A stretch of DNA of 64,000 bases from positions 41,951,474 through 42,015,473 of the forward strand of contig NC_067113.1 of NCBI RefSeq assembly GCF_021347895.1, written 5' to 3'. The notes under the pieces were generated by a model, which was not told the DNA's origin, did no database searches, and saw only the letters and a program-made list of their open reading frames with translations. The position numbers and the translations under genes are program-made. Each line of letters starts with the position of its first letter. Position 1 is the stretch's first letter. Positions 1 to 12,300 of the stretch are shown here, in pieces. This stretch comes from Acanthochromis polyacanthus. Lineage: Eukaryota; Chordata; Actinopteri; Pomacentridae.

Positions 1-183
1 TGCTACATCTTTAAAATCCTGCTGCACCGCTTGTCCTGTTTTGGATTTATCTTAGACAGGTGCGTTTAGCACTTACAGATGCTGCTTGATTTTCAAAATA
101 AAAGACCCTGAGTTTGCCAATAAGAAGCCACACAGAGCAGGACACTTTAGGCGCGATTTTGCTCATGAAAGTTTGCTTTTCAG

Positions 184-316
184 GTCTCATCTGGACACGT
201 CGGCCGAGCTTCGATTCTCTTTGGGATCTCTGGCTGAAACCCAGTCAGACCACTACCGCTCAGCCAAGGTCATCCGCCGGCCGAGGAGAGGTCGAATGGG
301 CCTGCGTGAACCCAAG
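184..316 (+). CDS. ppfia2: ppfia2 coding exon 1 of the window
   Basis: The exon follows a tttgcttttcag acceptor and ends at aag|gtgagg. It begins with one base of a split codon, then reads [16 protein letters not shown] and on to [17 protein letters not shown], the basic stretch after the liprin-alpha coiled coils. It ends on a full codon, in frame with the next exon. The first 183 bases of the window are intron. Confidence 0.88.
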
Positions 317-3300
317 GTGAGGCAGAGCCCACTCTTCGATCTGCTTCTTTTAGTGTCTCTATTTGTAAAACTTCTATTTTTAAGAGCAGGAGCAGCTCTA
401 GTGGTCAATTACTTCCTGTTTTCAGTTTTTTGAAGAAGCTCTTTGAGTTGCAAGTTGGCAAAGTCAGCATAAAACTTCCAAAAGGCACTCTAATTACTAT
501 TACTCTGCAAAACTGCTACTACCAGAAAAGCATTTTGTATCTTGCATCCATTGAAAATTGTTAAAACTTTCATGTTTTATTGCATTTTTAACTCAGTTCA
601 GTATTAAAAGTATACATCAGGAGACTTAAAGGCAAGTCTAATGCAGGTTCAGGTTCTGTTTTTGTAAAAGCAGGTGCAAGCAAATGGCTAATTTTAGCAA
701 AGTTTGTTGACTGGATAAAGAACACATTCACAGCCACAGTACATCAGGTCCGGCTTAGGTTGTGAGCATATTATAGGACAGTTTGGGCTTCAATAATGAG
801 ATCAACTCCTCTCATCTTTCTCTAAAGTAGCAGCCGTTTTTTTATGGGCCAACAGGGAAGAGTCCAGGCGGTTCCTGTCGAGGAGGTTTAAAGTTTTGGA
901 TCCTAAATATAGCATATGGCAATTCAAACAAGCACAAAAAATATGTGGTTCTAAGGAGAGAGGGTGTCCCTTTCCTTTTCCCTGTCTGAATTAAAGGAAA
1001 GGTTTCAGAAGATGCCAGAATAATCCACAGACATAGGCAGAAAAAACCCCAAAATATTTTCCATCATTTTGATCTGTTGCCTAGATTAGTGTGTAATATT
1101 AATGAAACCAGTAAAAGGAATACAGTTAGCTAATATTTAGAGGAATGTTTCTGTAAAAATCCCATGTGGTGTTTGGTTATAGGCGGATATGTGGATTTTA
1201 GGCCTGAAAACGGCAAAAATGTCAACTATGATACAAAAAGTCCCAGAATTATATATTGACCCAGAAAATGTTTTCATGTTTCTGAGCATGCTTCATGATT
1301 GAATATGTTTGGAACTAATATTTATTGTTTTGTATTTATCTGTGTGTCTGCAGGCAAAATCACTGGGCGAGCATGAATGGCGCTCCCAACAGCTGGGGGT
1401 CCTGGGGGGCCACCACTTCGAGAGCGACACCGAGATGTCGGACATCGATGACGACGACAGGGAAACTCTGTTCAGCTCCATGGACCTGCTCTCCCCCAGC
1501 GGCCACTCCGATGCACAAACTCTGGCCATGATGCTGCAAGAGCAGCTGGACGCCATCAACAAGGAGATTCGGTACGTGACGCACAGCGCGGTGTAAATTT
1601 AATCCAACCGGCCAGACTTATTGATTGACTTCTTCTGCTGCATTCCTAATCCGTTTTACTTGAGCCCTACTTACCACCTGATACGGTTTTAAGATTATGT
1701 CCTGGAAAGATGCAGATTACCTTTTTCCATGGGGAGATATTCTTTAACTTTGGCTTTTTCTGAACATTTGTGTAACTTATTTGCTCCTTTCTTGGCTCCT
1801 TGCTTGATATCTTAACTGAAAATCTACAATTTTAGTATTAAATACAACACCTCATTGATTTTGATTGGCTTGTATTCATGTGCTGACTACAGACGCAGGA
1901 AAATAATATTGCAGAGATACTACAAGAAGACCCAGTTATGTGATAATCTACCTTTTAGACTAGGAATGTCAAACTCATTTTAGTTCAGGGGCCAAATTCA
2001 GCCCAATTTGATCTCAAGTGACCAGTAAAATCACAGCAAAATAATCTAAAAAATAATCATAACTCCAAATCTTTCCTTTGTTTTAGTGCAAAAATGTTCA
2101 TATTTATGGAATTATCTTTTTACAAAACATTATGAACAACCTGAAATCTCTTAAGAAAAATAAGTTTGATTTCAACATCAGTTTATTTACACATTACACT
2201 TTTACAGATCTCAGTGTCTACAAAGACACAAAGCGTTTAGTCACAGGCATGTAGATATTATTTCAGACAAAAAAACAGCAAAAACAAGACAAAATATTAC
2301 AAAAATGAGACACAACGTTACAAAAACCAGACACAAAGTGACAAAAGTGAGAAACAAGATGACAAGAAATGCGACAGACAGCGTAAAACAAAACAAAAAA
2401 GAGACAAAAAATTAGACAAAAAAGTTGTAAAGCGACAAAAAAATGGACAAATGAGGCAAAAATGACAAAAATGTAACGTGACTACAAAAGAATAGACAAA
2501 CAATACAAGCGAGGCAAAAAAAACACAGAACGACAAAAACGATACACAAAGCAGCGGATAACACGAAAGACAAAATGACAAAAATCAGACCAAAAACACA
2601 AATGAAACAAAAAAGAAACACAAAACAAAAAAAGACAAATTATTACAAAAATGAGACACAAAATAACAGAAGAATAATGAACAATTTAGTATTTTACTTT
2701 ATGATCAAAATAACTTATCATGTTCTAGGAATTATTTAAAATGTGTAGTTGTGCAAATCTGCAGCTAATGTCTTCTGTGTCATTTTTACACTTTACAAAG
2801 TTGTCCCATGGGCCTGATCGGACCCTCCGTAGGGCCGGTTTTGGCCCGCGGTCCACATGTTTGACACCCCTGCTCGATATTTTTCTATTTCCATAAATAA
2901 GCTAGGAAAGTGCTACTACTTCTAAACACGTTTTCATGCAGGAATCTGTCCACATGAAGGTATCAGTTGTCTGTCGGTGGCTCTTTCTGTCTGCGAGCCA
3001 AACACTATTCTTGTCTACACTCGATGTTTTGGGAAATGTGAGCTGCCTCTTGCTTGTTAATGCTGCAATTATCTCGTGCTGATAAGTATTCATATCCTCG
3101 GGCGTAACTTCACTTAGTTCTTTATTTCAAGGGCTGTTAATGCGCCTTGTGGTCTCTGCTAATTTACATCAGCGTCAACAGGCGCCGTGGCACATTTCTC
3201 TCAAGAAGAGTTGATTCAAATCTGATGGCATGCAGTGATCATGAATCTGACGAGTTGAGCTCTCAGCTAATTACAAAGCTACGGTTAAAATGGATAGTTT

Positions 3301-6300
3301 GACTTTTAGCCTGTTTATCTTACATTCAGCCTTTAATTAGTTTGCCCCATACTGCAGGTATTTAAGGGAGTTAGTTGTGTAAATCTCCAGAAATCCACCT
3401 TCAAAGACAAGGCTGAATTCTGGGGCAATGACACCGCTATCGTGATTGCCATTTGAGTCTTCTAAGAAATGCATAACTAATGTGTATTCTGCAGTCTGTC
3501 ATCTCGTCCAACAAAGCAATTTTCTTCTTCTGTCACATTTTTATGTCAAAATTCCATAAAAATCAATTTAAAAAATATTTGTTTTACAGAAACCTGGAAT
3601 CACCATGCAGGATATTTTTCAAGTACCCACAGGTGTTGCCCATACCGGGAGAAAATGTTGCTTCTACGTATTAGAGATATGTGACTGCTTTAGTGTGCTC
3701 TGTGTAAACACTGCCTGCAGTTCAACTGAAAAGTCTCTGAATTTTTGTCAAGTGACTGATGGTCACAGCTGTGTCAGTAGTGGCTTACCAGTTCCATAGA
3801 GAAGTACAGAATTGTTTTGTTTTTTCAAGAATCTGATTAAAGTAGTTCTTTTTTTTTTAGTGATTTCGATAAAATATGTCAATTTTAGCCATAGGTTTGT
3901 TTGAAGTTTCATGACTGAATGGAAAATCACAGATGAGTAGTTCAAGGACTGTCAGAAAGTTCAACAACCAACAATGCTCTGTGGTTTTAGCATTTCTGGT
4001 TTTAAAAAAATCATGTAATTATTGCAGTTTTGCAAAGATAACATGTCTTACAGACATATTAGTGGGTGTAGCGGTCAGACAGTTTAGTCAAGCCGGAGAT
4101 GATCACAGTTTGGTTGTTCTTTCAGCTCTGACTAACTTCTCCTCCTCTTCTCAGGCTGATCCAGGAAGAGAAGGAGTCCACGGAGCTGCGGGCGGAGGAG
4201 ATCGAGAACCGGGTGGCCAGCGTCAGCCTGGAGGGCCTCAACCTGGCTCGAATGCACCACCACGGAGCCTCCATCACTGCCTCAGCCACCGCCTCCTCCC
4301 TGGCCTCCTCCTCCCCTCCCAGCGGACACTCCACCCCCAAGCTGGACCCTCGGAGCCCCGCCCGCGACATGGAGCGCATGGGGGTCATGACACTGGTAAG
4401 TGACCGTCACAACCCCAACAAAGCTCCAAAACTCATTTTCATCTGTGGGTGTTCAAATAATTACGTTTTTAACTGTTGCTCCACAGTAAAGTCATACAAT
4501 CTACTATCTATTAAATGGGCGTTTGGATTGAGAAAAGCTGTTTTATTCCAGAATATGAGTTACCAGCTGATTAAAATTGACATCTTGGGGTTTGCTTCAT
4601 CTTTTAATTCATTGTACAGCTCCTTTCATTAACAATAAATATGACTTTGAGTGATCTGTAACACAGATGCTTAACCTTGTAAGATGCAAATATAAATAAA
4701 AAATGAGCAAAAACAAAAAATAACTCCCCCCAAAATTTGGTTTGTATATGCATGTATGCGTAATAGAAGCTAATGTTTAAAAAATAAAATAATTTTGTAG
4801 AAAGGTATCATTAATATGGCTATGAATCAATGATAAATAATATTTACGAGATTTAGGACTAAAATTTTCAAATGTGCGAAAGAAGTAACTTCAGACACTT
4901 GAATATCAAGGAGGAAGAGTCTTTTGTCTTACTTTATGGTTTACTTGTCAGACAATGTAAAAAATAAATATAAATCAGTTTTGATCAGGACTTCATCAGC
5001 ACATGTAGCAGTATGAAATGTGTTTTTAAAGATAAAAATTGAACAAATCTGCGCTGCCAACTGAATTTAGCACCATAAATTGTGACATTTTGTAACGCTG
5101 GACTATTAAATATATAATATTATGATGTAGTTGGTTGCTTCAGTCATGGCAAATATAAAGGAACAGGGTGGCAGAAGAAATCAAGACCATCAGCTGCTGT
5201 GTTTGCACTCTCCCTGCATGTTAACCCTCAAATATGGAGAGTTCATACATTTCTGAAGATCTGTATTAAATAAGCATGCAGTAAAAGCTGTTTTGTTCTC
5301 TAAACTGTCATCACGTAGCCGGGGTGTCAAAGGGAGAATACACAATAGCATGTTCTCCATCTCTAATGGTCTCCACGGCGACCTGAGGCTGAAACACTCC
5401 AGATGTGCCTGCCATTCTAAATATGTTCCTGTAACGCCGTCATAATGCGCTATAGCACGAGAAAGATGTAATGTGTAAATGTCTTCTTCACCCAGAGGCT
5501 TTCAAAGAAATAAGGTCTTGATTTTATTGAGCCGTCAAGTGACTTGTTTACCAATCCCTCAGCGTTGGTCTCTTAATAGATGCCCCGGTATACGGCAAAC
5601 ACTCACAAGCATCTAATGGTGCATGATATTTATACGAATGAACCAATTCTTTCATTTATAGCCAACATGCAGCGTATCAATGCTCTCACACGTGGATATT
5701 GACTGTTGTGTTTTCTTTCTCTCATCCATACAGCCCAGTGATTTGAGGAAACACAGGAGAAAGGTACACACAGTATTTTCAGTATGATTTTATTTAACCA
5801 TTAGCTCTCATTTCCGTGGTTTAGCGGCTGCTGTAAGGACGCCGTGGATAAACTGTCGACTCGCAAGTATCCGAGGTCACGTGTAATGTCCCGCCGTTCT
5901 GCTCTCGTCCCTCAGATAGCGGCGGTTGAAGAGGATGGCCGTGAGGACAAGGCCACCATTAAGTGTGAGACATCCCCACCTCCAACGCCACGCACTGTCC
6001 GAATGACACACACACTGCCAGCCTCCTCGCACAACGACGCACGAGGGTAAGAGTCCGCCGTGCTCACGTTTAAAAGGCAGAGGTCATCGCATTGGTTACG
6101 AAATATGCAACGCGGTGCATTTCACATAGACAATGAATATGATGTGGGAAATTGGCAGATCAAGTGGACATGTACCTTAAGTCAGCTGGGATAGACTTCA
6201 GCCCCCCCGCGACCTTAATGAGGATTAATCGGTGTATAGATATAATGGATGGATGGATGGAAACACCAATGCTCCCATTTAAGGTCCCTTATGGGAACAT

Positions 6301-9300
6301 CCATTTTTTTGTGTTTTGTGTTTGTTAAAAATTGTAAGCTGCAGTCAATTCCAGCCATTTTCAGTACAAAAAATCACTAATATTCTATTTGTAAATAAAA
6401 AATATGATGAGAAATACAGGGAATATTGGACGCGCATCGCGAGGTGCATTTCCTTGAAAACGACCGATTCGTGGATTATATACCGACTTCAAGACATCTT
6501 TTGGACAAAATATTTTACTGGCTTGTGTCGTCTGGATGTCCAAGGTTGGATTATGGCCGTTTTTTGTGGAATATTTTCATCTGTGTGTAATAATGAACCC
6601 GGAAATGTGAGTCGCGCTGTGTACGTTGAAGCCGTGTATAGAGAACGGATGGATGAATATTCGTTTTTGTCGGACAAATGTGTTTTTCTCACCCGCTGTG
6701 GTAATCACATCTGAAAGTGGTTTATACCGGCGGATTCATGAGAATCTAAGCTTTCCATCGGCGTATAGTGTTTGTATAATCGCGTTTGCAGCCTTCGGAC
6801 ATTCTTGAAATTCCTTTTTTTTTTTTTTTTTTTTTTGTCTGCAAGTCCGCTCAAAAATGACACCAACCACTCATGGTGCCACTGCTTAAGCTTCATGTGC
6901 AATTTTTTTTTCTTCTTTGTGACTGTGACCATCACCGGCCCTCATGGCAAATTAACCTATCATGTTTATTTCAAGCTGTTTTCTACATTATGCCATTGAG
7001 GGCTGTGCACACCCAAGTGAAACATAAAACAAACACAGGACAGACAGAAAGGTGAGGCATAGACAGTGTTCTAAGAGAAAAGGTGCATTTTATTTGTTTG
7101 TACTCTTTAATTCACACCTTAAAACCATTTACAAATCTAAAACCCTTCACAAACACCTAATGCGACAAAGTCCCAACTGGATCAATCATGAAGATGTCAG
7201 GAGGCCACAAGAAGGATAGATAGAGCAGAGTGAGATCCACAGACACTAACCCAGCAACCTCCACTGACTCAGCAACCGGAGGAACACACTCTATTGAGTT
7301 TTGGTAGGTGCCGGTGTGGTGGGTCTGGCATGCATGAAAACCTCCACCAAAAGGAGGGAGCTGTCCCCTCCAGCCCAAGGAGGTCGACCCAGCCCCCCCG
7401 CAGGAGCCACCAAGCGGAGACCCAGCCCAGGAGCCCGGAGCGACCCCCCCCCGACACAGCCAGAACCCCAAGGCCCGGGCAGCAGAACGGGCCATAGCGG
7501 ACCCCCACGGCGCCCCACCGGCCCACAGCCCCACTTCCCCCACGACCACCCGCCCTCCCCCCCACCCCCCCCCCACAACCCGACCCCCCCGCCCCCCAGA
7601 CCCCAAACCCCCGCCCCCCCCCACCGTCCCACCCCCCGCCACCCACCCACGCCACCCCCCTCCCCCACCATGCCGCCCACCCACAACCCACCCCCAACAC
7701 CACCCCCGCCCCCCCACCAAGCCACCCCCCCACCCCTCGCCCAGCCACCCCACCCCACCCCATCCAACCACACCACCCACACCACCCACGCCACCCCTCC
7801 CACACCCAAATCCGGGAGGCCACCCGCTCACCGGAAAACAGCACCAAGGGACCGGGCAACGGCACCGAAAGGGCAGACGAGCCCAGCCCACCTCCGGCCG
7901 CCCAGAGAGACGTGACCCTGAGGGAGGGAGGGGAGGAGGGAGGGAGGGAGAGGAAGGAGCACCAGGGGAGGCGCAACAACCCAGGCCCTCGGGCCCGGCA
8001 GGGAGAAGCCCCGGAGATCACGCCAGTAAAACTATTGTGAGTTACCCTGTTACTGAGTTCACCAGTTCCCCAACTGGTGAATACTAGCCCTGCACCGTGA
8101 ATGTGACCCACCCAAGTGTATATACAAGTATGTGTGGTGTCTTAGGATTGGGGGGTCGGTGAGGCAGAGCACAGGGTAACAAAACCCCCACTCAGCCTCA
8201 CCGCAAGCCCAAAATGTGAATGTGTATGTGGTGCGTTAAAATTGGGGGAAGAAGTGTCAGGGTGGGGGCATAGACGGGGGGGCCACAGCACAACACTGCA
8301 CTGGGGCCCATCCCGTCTAATGACGTCCCACCCCATAACCACCCACCCCCCAGGTAGTGTGGTGCATTAAAATTGGAGGGGAATTGTGGAGTAGGAATAG
8401 TACCTCTCCACCCCCCCCTAAGGGATGTGTTGTGTGCCCTATGTGTATATTTACAAGTTGTATTGTGCGAAGCTTGTGAAGTGATTTAAGAGGAGCGATC
8501 AACGGGGCCCCACCCAGCCAGGCGGAGGGAGGTGCGCGCGCGCCCAGTGCCCCCCCATACACCCCCCACCCCAATCCCCAACCCCCCACCCCACCCCCCA
8601 GCCCCGGCGCCCCAGCGGGCAGACGGCGCAGGCCAGGCCAGAACGCCCCGCGCACCGCACCCGGTCCCCCTCCCCCTACCCTCCTCCCCCTCAGCCCCCC
8701 AAACCCCCCACCCCATCCCACACCCGCCCTCCCATCCCACACCCATCCCCCGCCCCACCCCCCAGGGGGAGGGCGGAAGGCGGAAGGCAGGAGAAGGAGG
8801 GGGAGGAGGAGACGACAAGAAAGGAGAGGACAGGCAGCAGAGCGGGAAGACGAGGGGAGGGAGGGGGCGAGGGAGAGGGGACAAGGAGGCGGAGGAAGAC
8901 GGGAGGAGGGAGGCGAGGGGGTAAAAAGGCAAGGAGGAGGAGGGGGAGAGGAGAGTGTACCACGGGGCACCCAGAGACCCACCAGGCCGGAACCGCAACC
9001 CCTAGCCGAAGAGCAACTGGCCATGCCGGAACAGCGCCGCCCCGAGCCCCCGGGCAACACCCCCGCACAGCACCCGCCGCGGGCACCGGGAGACGGCCGA
9101 GACGCATTGCGACCCAGCAGAGACCCGGGGGGCAGCGCCCGATCCAGACGGCCGCCAGGCCACCACAAGCGCCAAGGGAACCACGGGAGGCCAACGACAC
9201 CCCACAAAGCGGCCACCCCCATGAAGAGAACACGACAGGCGACCCAGCCCGACCGGGCGCCAGACCCAGACGACCGCCGGGCCGCCACCCGCGACATTTT

Positions 9301-12300
9301 TAGTCGCAGATGGCGACCTGGCGGGCGCCCAAACCAGGCACCCGACCGAGCCGAACCGCCCACCATGCCCCCCCACAGAAGCAGCCACCCCGCAGGACGC
9401 CACCAGCCCCCCACGACCCCCGGTCCCCGAGGCGACCCGGCGCCCGCCCAAACCGAGCGCCGCCCGGGGAACAAGGCCAACCACATCGAGCCACAGGGGA
9501 CAGCACCTGGAAGATTAGCCAAGCATGCAGTAACACCAAGTTAGCCATTCATGCATATAGACAGAGGATCCTGGGGAGTTGTTGACTGTAAGTTGTCGTC
9601 GATACGGCCCGCTCGATCCTGCTGACAGCGACTGGGTTCCTAACTGAAGACAATCATTAGTTACACAATGCCAACATACATAAGCAGCAACATATATTGG
9701 GGTGATGTGGTGGTTTACGCTAACAGGCAGAGTCAGGTTACCAGGTTTAAGTTAAGGTAGTTAACATACGGTGACCATGTTTGTATAAAATTTAACAACT
9801 GATTTTTATTTGAAGCAGAGATTTTCTCCATTGAAATGTGATTTATTAGGAGGTTCAACCAGAGATTAATGTTCAGAGATTGCCTATTTTTCCAGTTAAC
9901 AAGGATTGTTTTTTTGGCAATGGCGAGGGCTACAAGTAAGGATTGAGATTGTTTGCGTGGTAGGTCCGTTGTTGTTAAGTCGCCAAGTAAACACAGACTT
10001 GGAGATAGAGGAATCCTGCAGTTTAAGATAGCGGAAAGTTTTTCTGAGACGTTGGTCCAGAAATTTTTTACGGGGGTGCACAGCCATAGAGCATGAAAAT
10101 AAGTATCAGCAGTGTTCTGGGAGCACTGGAGACAGATGTCGGAGTCGGAGAATCCCATTTTGTTCATCATATATTGAGTAATATGTGTTCTATGGAGGAT
10201 TTTGTATTGGATGAGTTGTAAGTTTGTGTATTTTGTCATTTTAAATGCATTATCGCAAATTTGAGTCCAGAAGTCTGGTTCCGGAGATATAGATAGATCT
10301 GACTCCCATTTAGAGATGGGTAAATGTATTGTATCAGTGCTTAAGAGTAACTTATATATTTTAGAGAGGGTTTTAGTTGTTGTTGGAGAAAGCTTTATGA
10401 TTGCTTCAGCTAATGCCGGCGGCCGGAGCGTGCTTTGAAGTGTTGGGATTCGTTTCTTAATAATATTTTTAACTTGAAGATAATGTAAAAAATTCCCGTT
10501 TTTTATTTTGTATTTTTGAAGCAAGTTTGTATATGACATGAACGTATTATCTGAGAAGAGGTGGTGGAGATGTGTGATTCCATTCTGCTCCCAAACAGCT
10601 AAATGGAGCGGCTGATTGTTAACTTGAAAATCAGGGTTGTACCAAATGGGAGAAAACTTACAGGGCTCCAATTTAGAGTTTGCAATTTCTAATGCCTTCC
10701 ACCAAGCGGTCAAGGTGGAGGAAATCATTGGGTTTTTAAAACAGTTATGTCGTTTGATGGATGTTGTAATAAAGAGTATGTCTGAAAGTTTGATGCTATT
10801 GCAATCCTTCTGTTCTAATTCTAACCAACAGTTGGCATCTACGGTAGGTTGTGTCCATAGAATAAGATATTGTAGCTGGTTAGCTAAATAATAATGCATA
10901 AAATTTGGTGCTTCTAGACCTCCTTCTGCTTTACTTTTCTGAAGAGTAGATAGACTGATTTTTGCTTTTTTATTATTCCAGTAAAATTTTGTGATAGCCG
11001 AGTCCAGCGACTGGAACCAATTGGACGTTGGTTTGAATGGAATCATTGCAAAGAAGTAATTTATTTTTGGTAGGATTTTCATTTTGATAGTAGCTATTCG
11101 TCCCATAAGAGATATAGGGAGATTGTTCCAGCGCTGTAGGTCATTGGTGATGTTATCCAGTAATGGGAAAAAATTTAAGTGAGCTAATTCAGATAATTTA
11201 GGTGAAATTTTTATGCCTAAGTATTTTAAGTTGCCTGTAGGGAAAGAGTAGTAAGGGTCCTGGTCTGCAGGACTCCATGAATTTTCTGTGATTGGAAGTA
11301 ATGTTGATTTTGTCCAATTTATGGAATAATCTGATAACTCTGAAAATGTAGTTATTAAATTAAATACTTCCCTTAATGAAATAGCCGGTTCTTCTAAATA
11401 AAGTAATATATCATCTGCGTATAAATTAATTTTGTGTTCTGTTGCCCCAGAGCGGATTCCTTGGATCCTGACATCCTGGCGCACAGCTGTTGCCAACGGC
11501 TCAATGAATATCGCAAATAACAAAGGAGAGAGTGGACAGCCCTGTCTGGTGCCTCTCTGTAAGGTGAAAATCTTTGAGGCGATTCCATTAGTGGTGACAG
11601 TAGCTTTGGGAGAATCATATAGTGCTGATACCCAGTGAATAAATGACTCTCCAAAGCCAAGCTTATTTAAAACAGCAAAGAGGAAGGACCAGTTAACTTT
11701 GTCAAAGGCTTTTTCTGCATCCAACGATATGATAACTGCCTTTTTGTCCTGCCGCTGTGACATGTTAATCAAATTTAAGAGCCTTCTTACGTTGTTGGTA
11801 GAGTGTCGACCTTTAATAAAGCCGGTTTGATCATTATGAATAATTGTTGAAATTACTGTCTCTAGTCTAGATGCCAAGGCCTTTGCAATAATTTTAATGT
11901 CGGTGTTAATTAGTGATATCGGGCGATAACTTGACGGAAGGGTCGGGTCTTTATCTGGTTTTAATAAAAGTTTAATTGCTGCTGTGTTCATGTGAGGCCG
12001 TATGTGACCACTGGTTTTAATTTCTGTTACTAATCTAAAAAACAGTGGAGCCAGCGTTGACCAGAAGTGCTTCAGAAATTCGGCCGGAAAACCGTCTGGA
12101 CCTGGTGCCTTACCATTAGGCATACTGTCTAGAGCACTGGACAGCTCATTTATGGACAGTGGAGCATCTAGGATATTTTTATGTTCAGTAGATAACTGAG
12201 GCATATTTAAACTACTGAGAAATGCCTCAATATGCTCAGGGTTGGGTTTGTTATTTTCTGAATACAGATTCCTATAATAATTGTAGAAAATATGATTAAT

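Noticed and set aside
2318..2621. Phe/Cys-rich membrane-like frames (also at 27988-28430, 44858-45266 and 56017-56539)
   Set aside because: They are the T-rich complement of the gacaaaa array in each transposon copy, not membrane proteins.
7157..9548. Several 130-401-codon frames in the GC-rich tract
   Set aside because: They are open on both strands because C/G runs seldom make stops. They read as Gly/Trp or Pro-rich strings and fall in the 3' region of the L1-like element.
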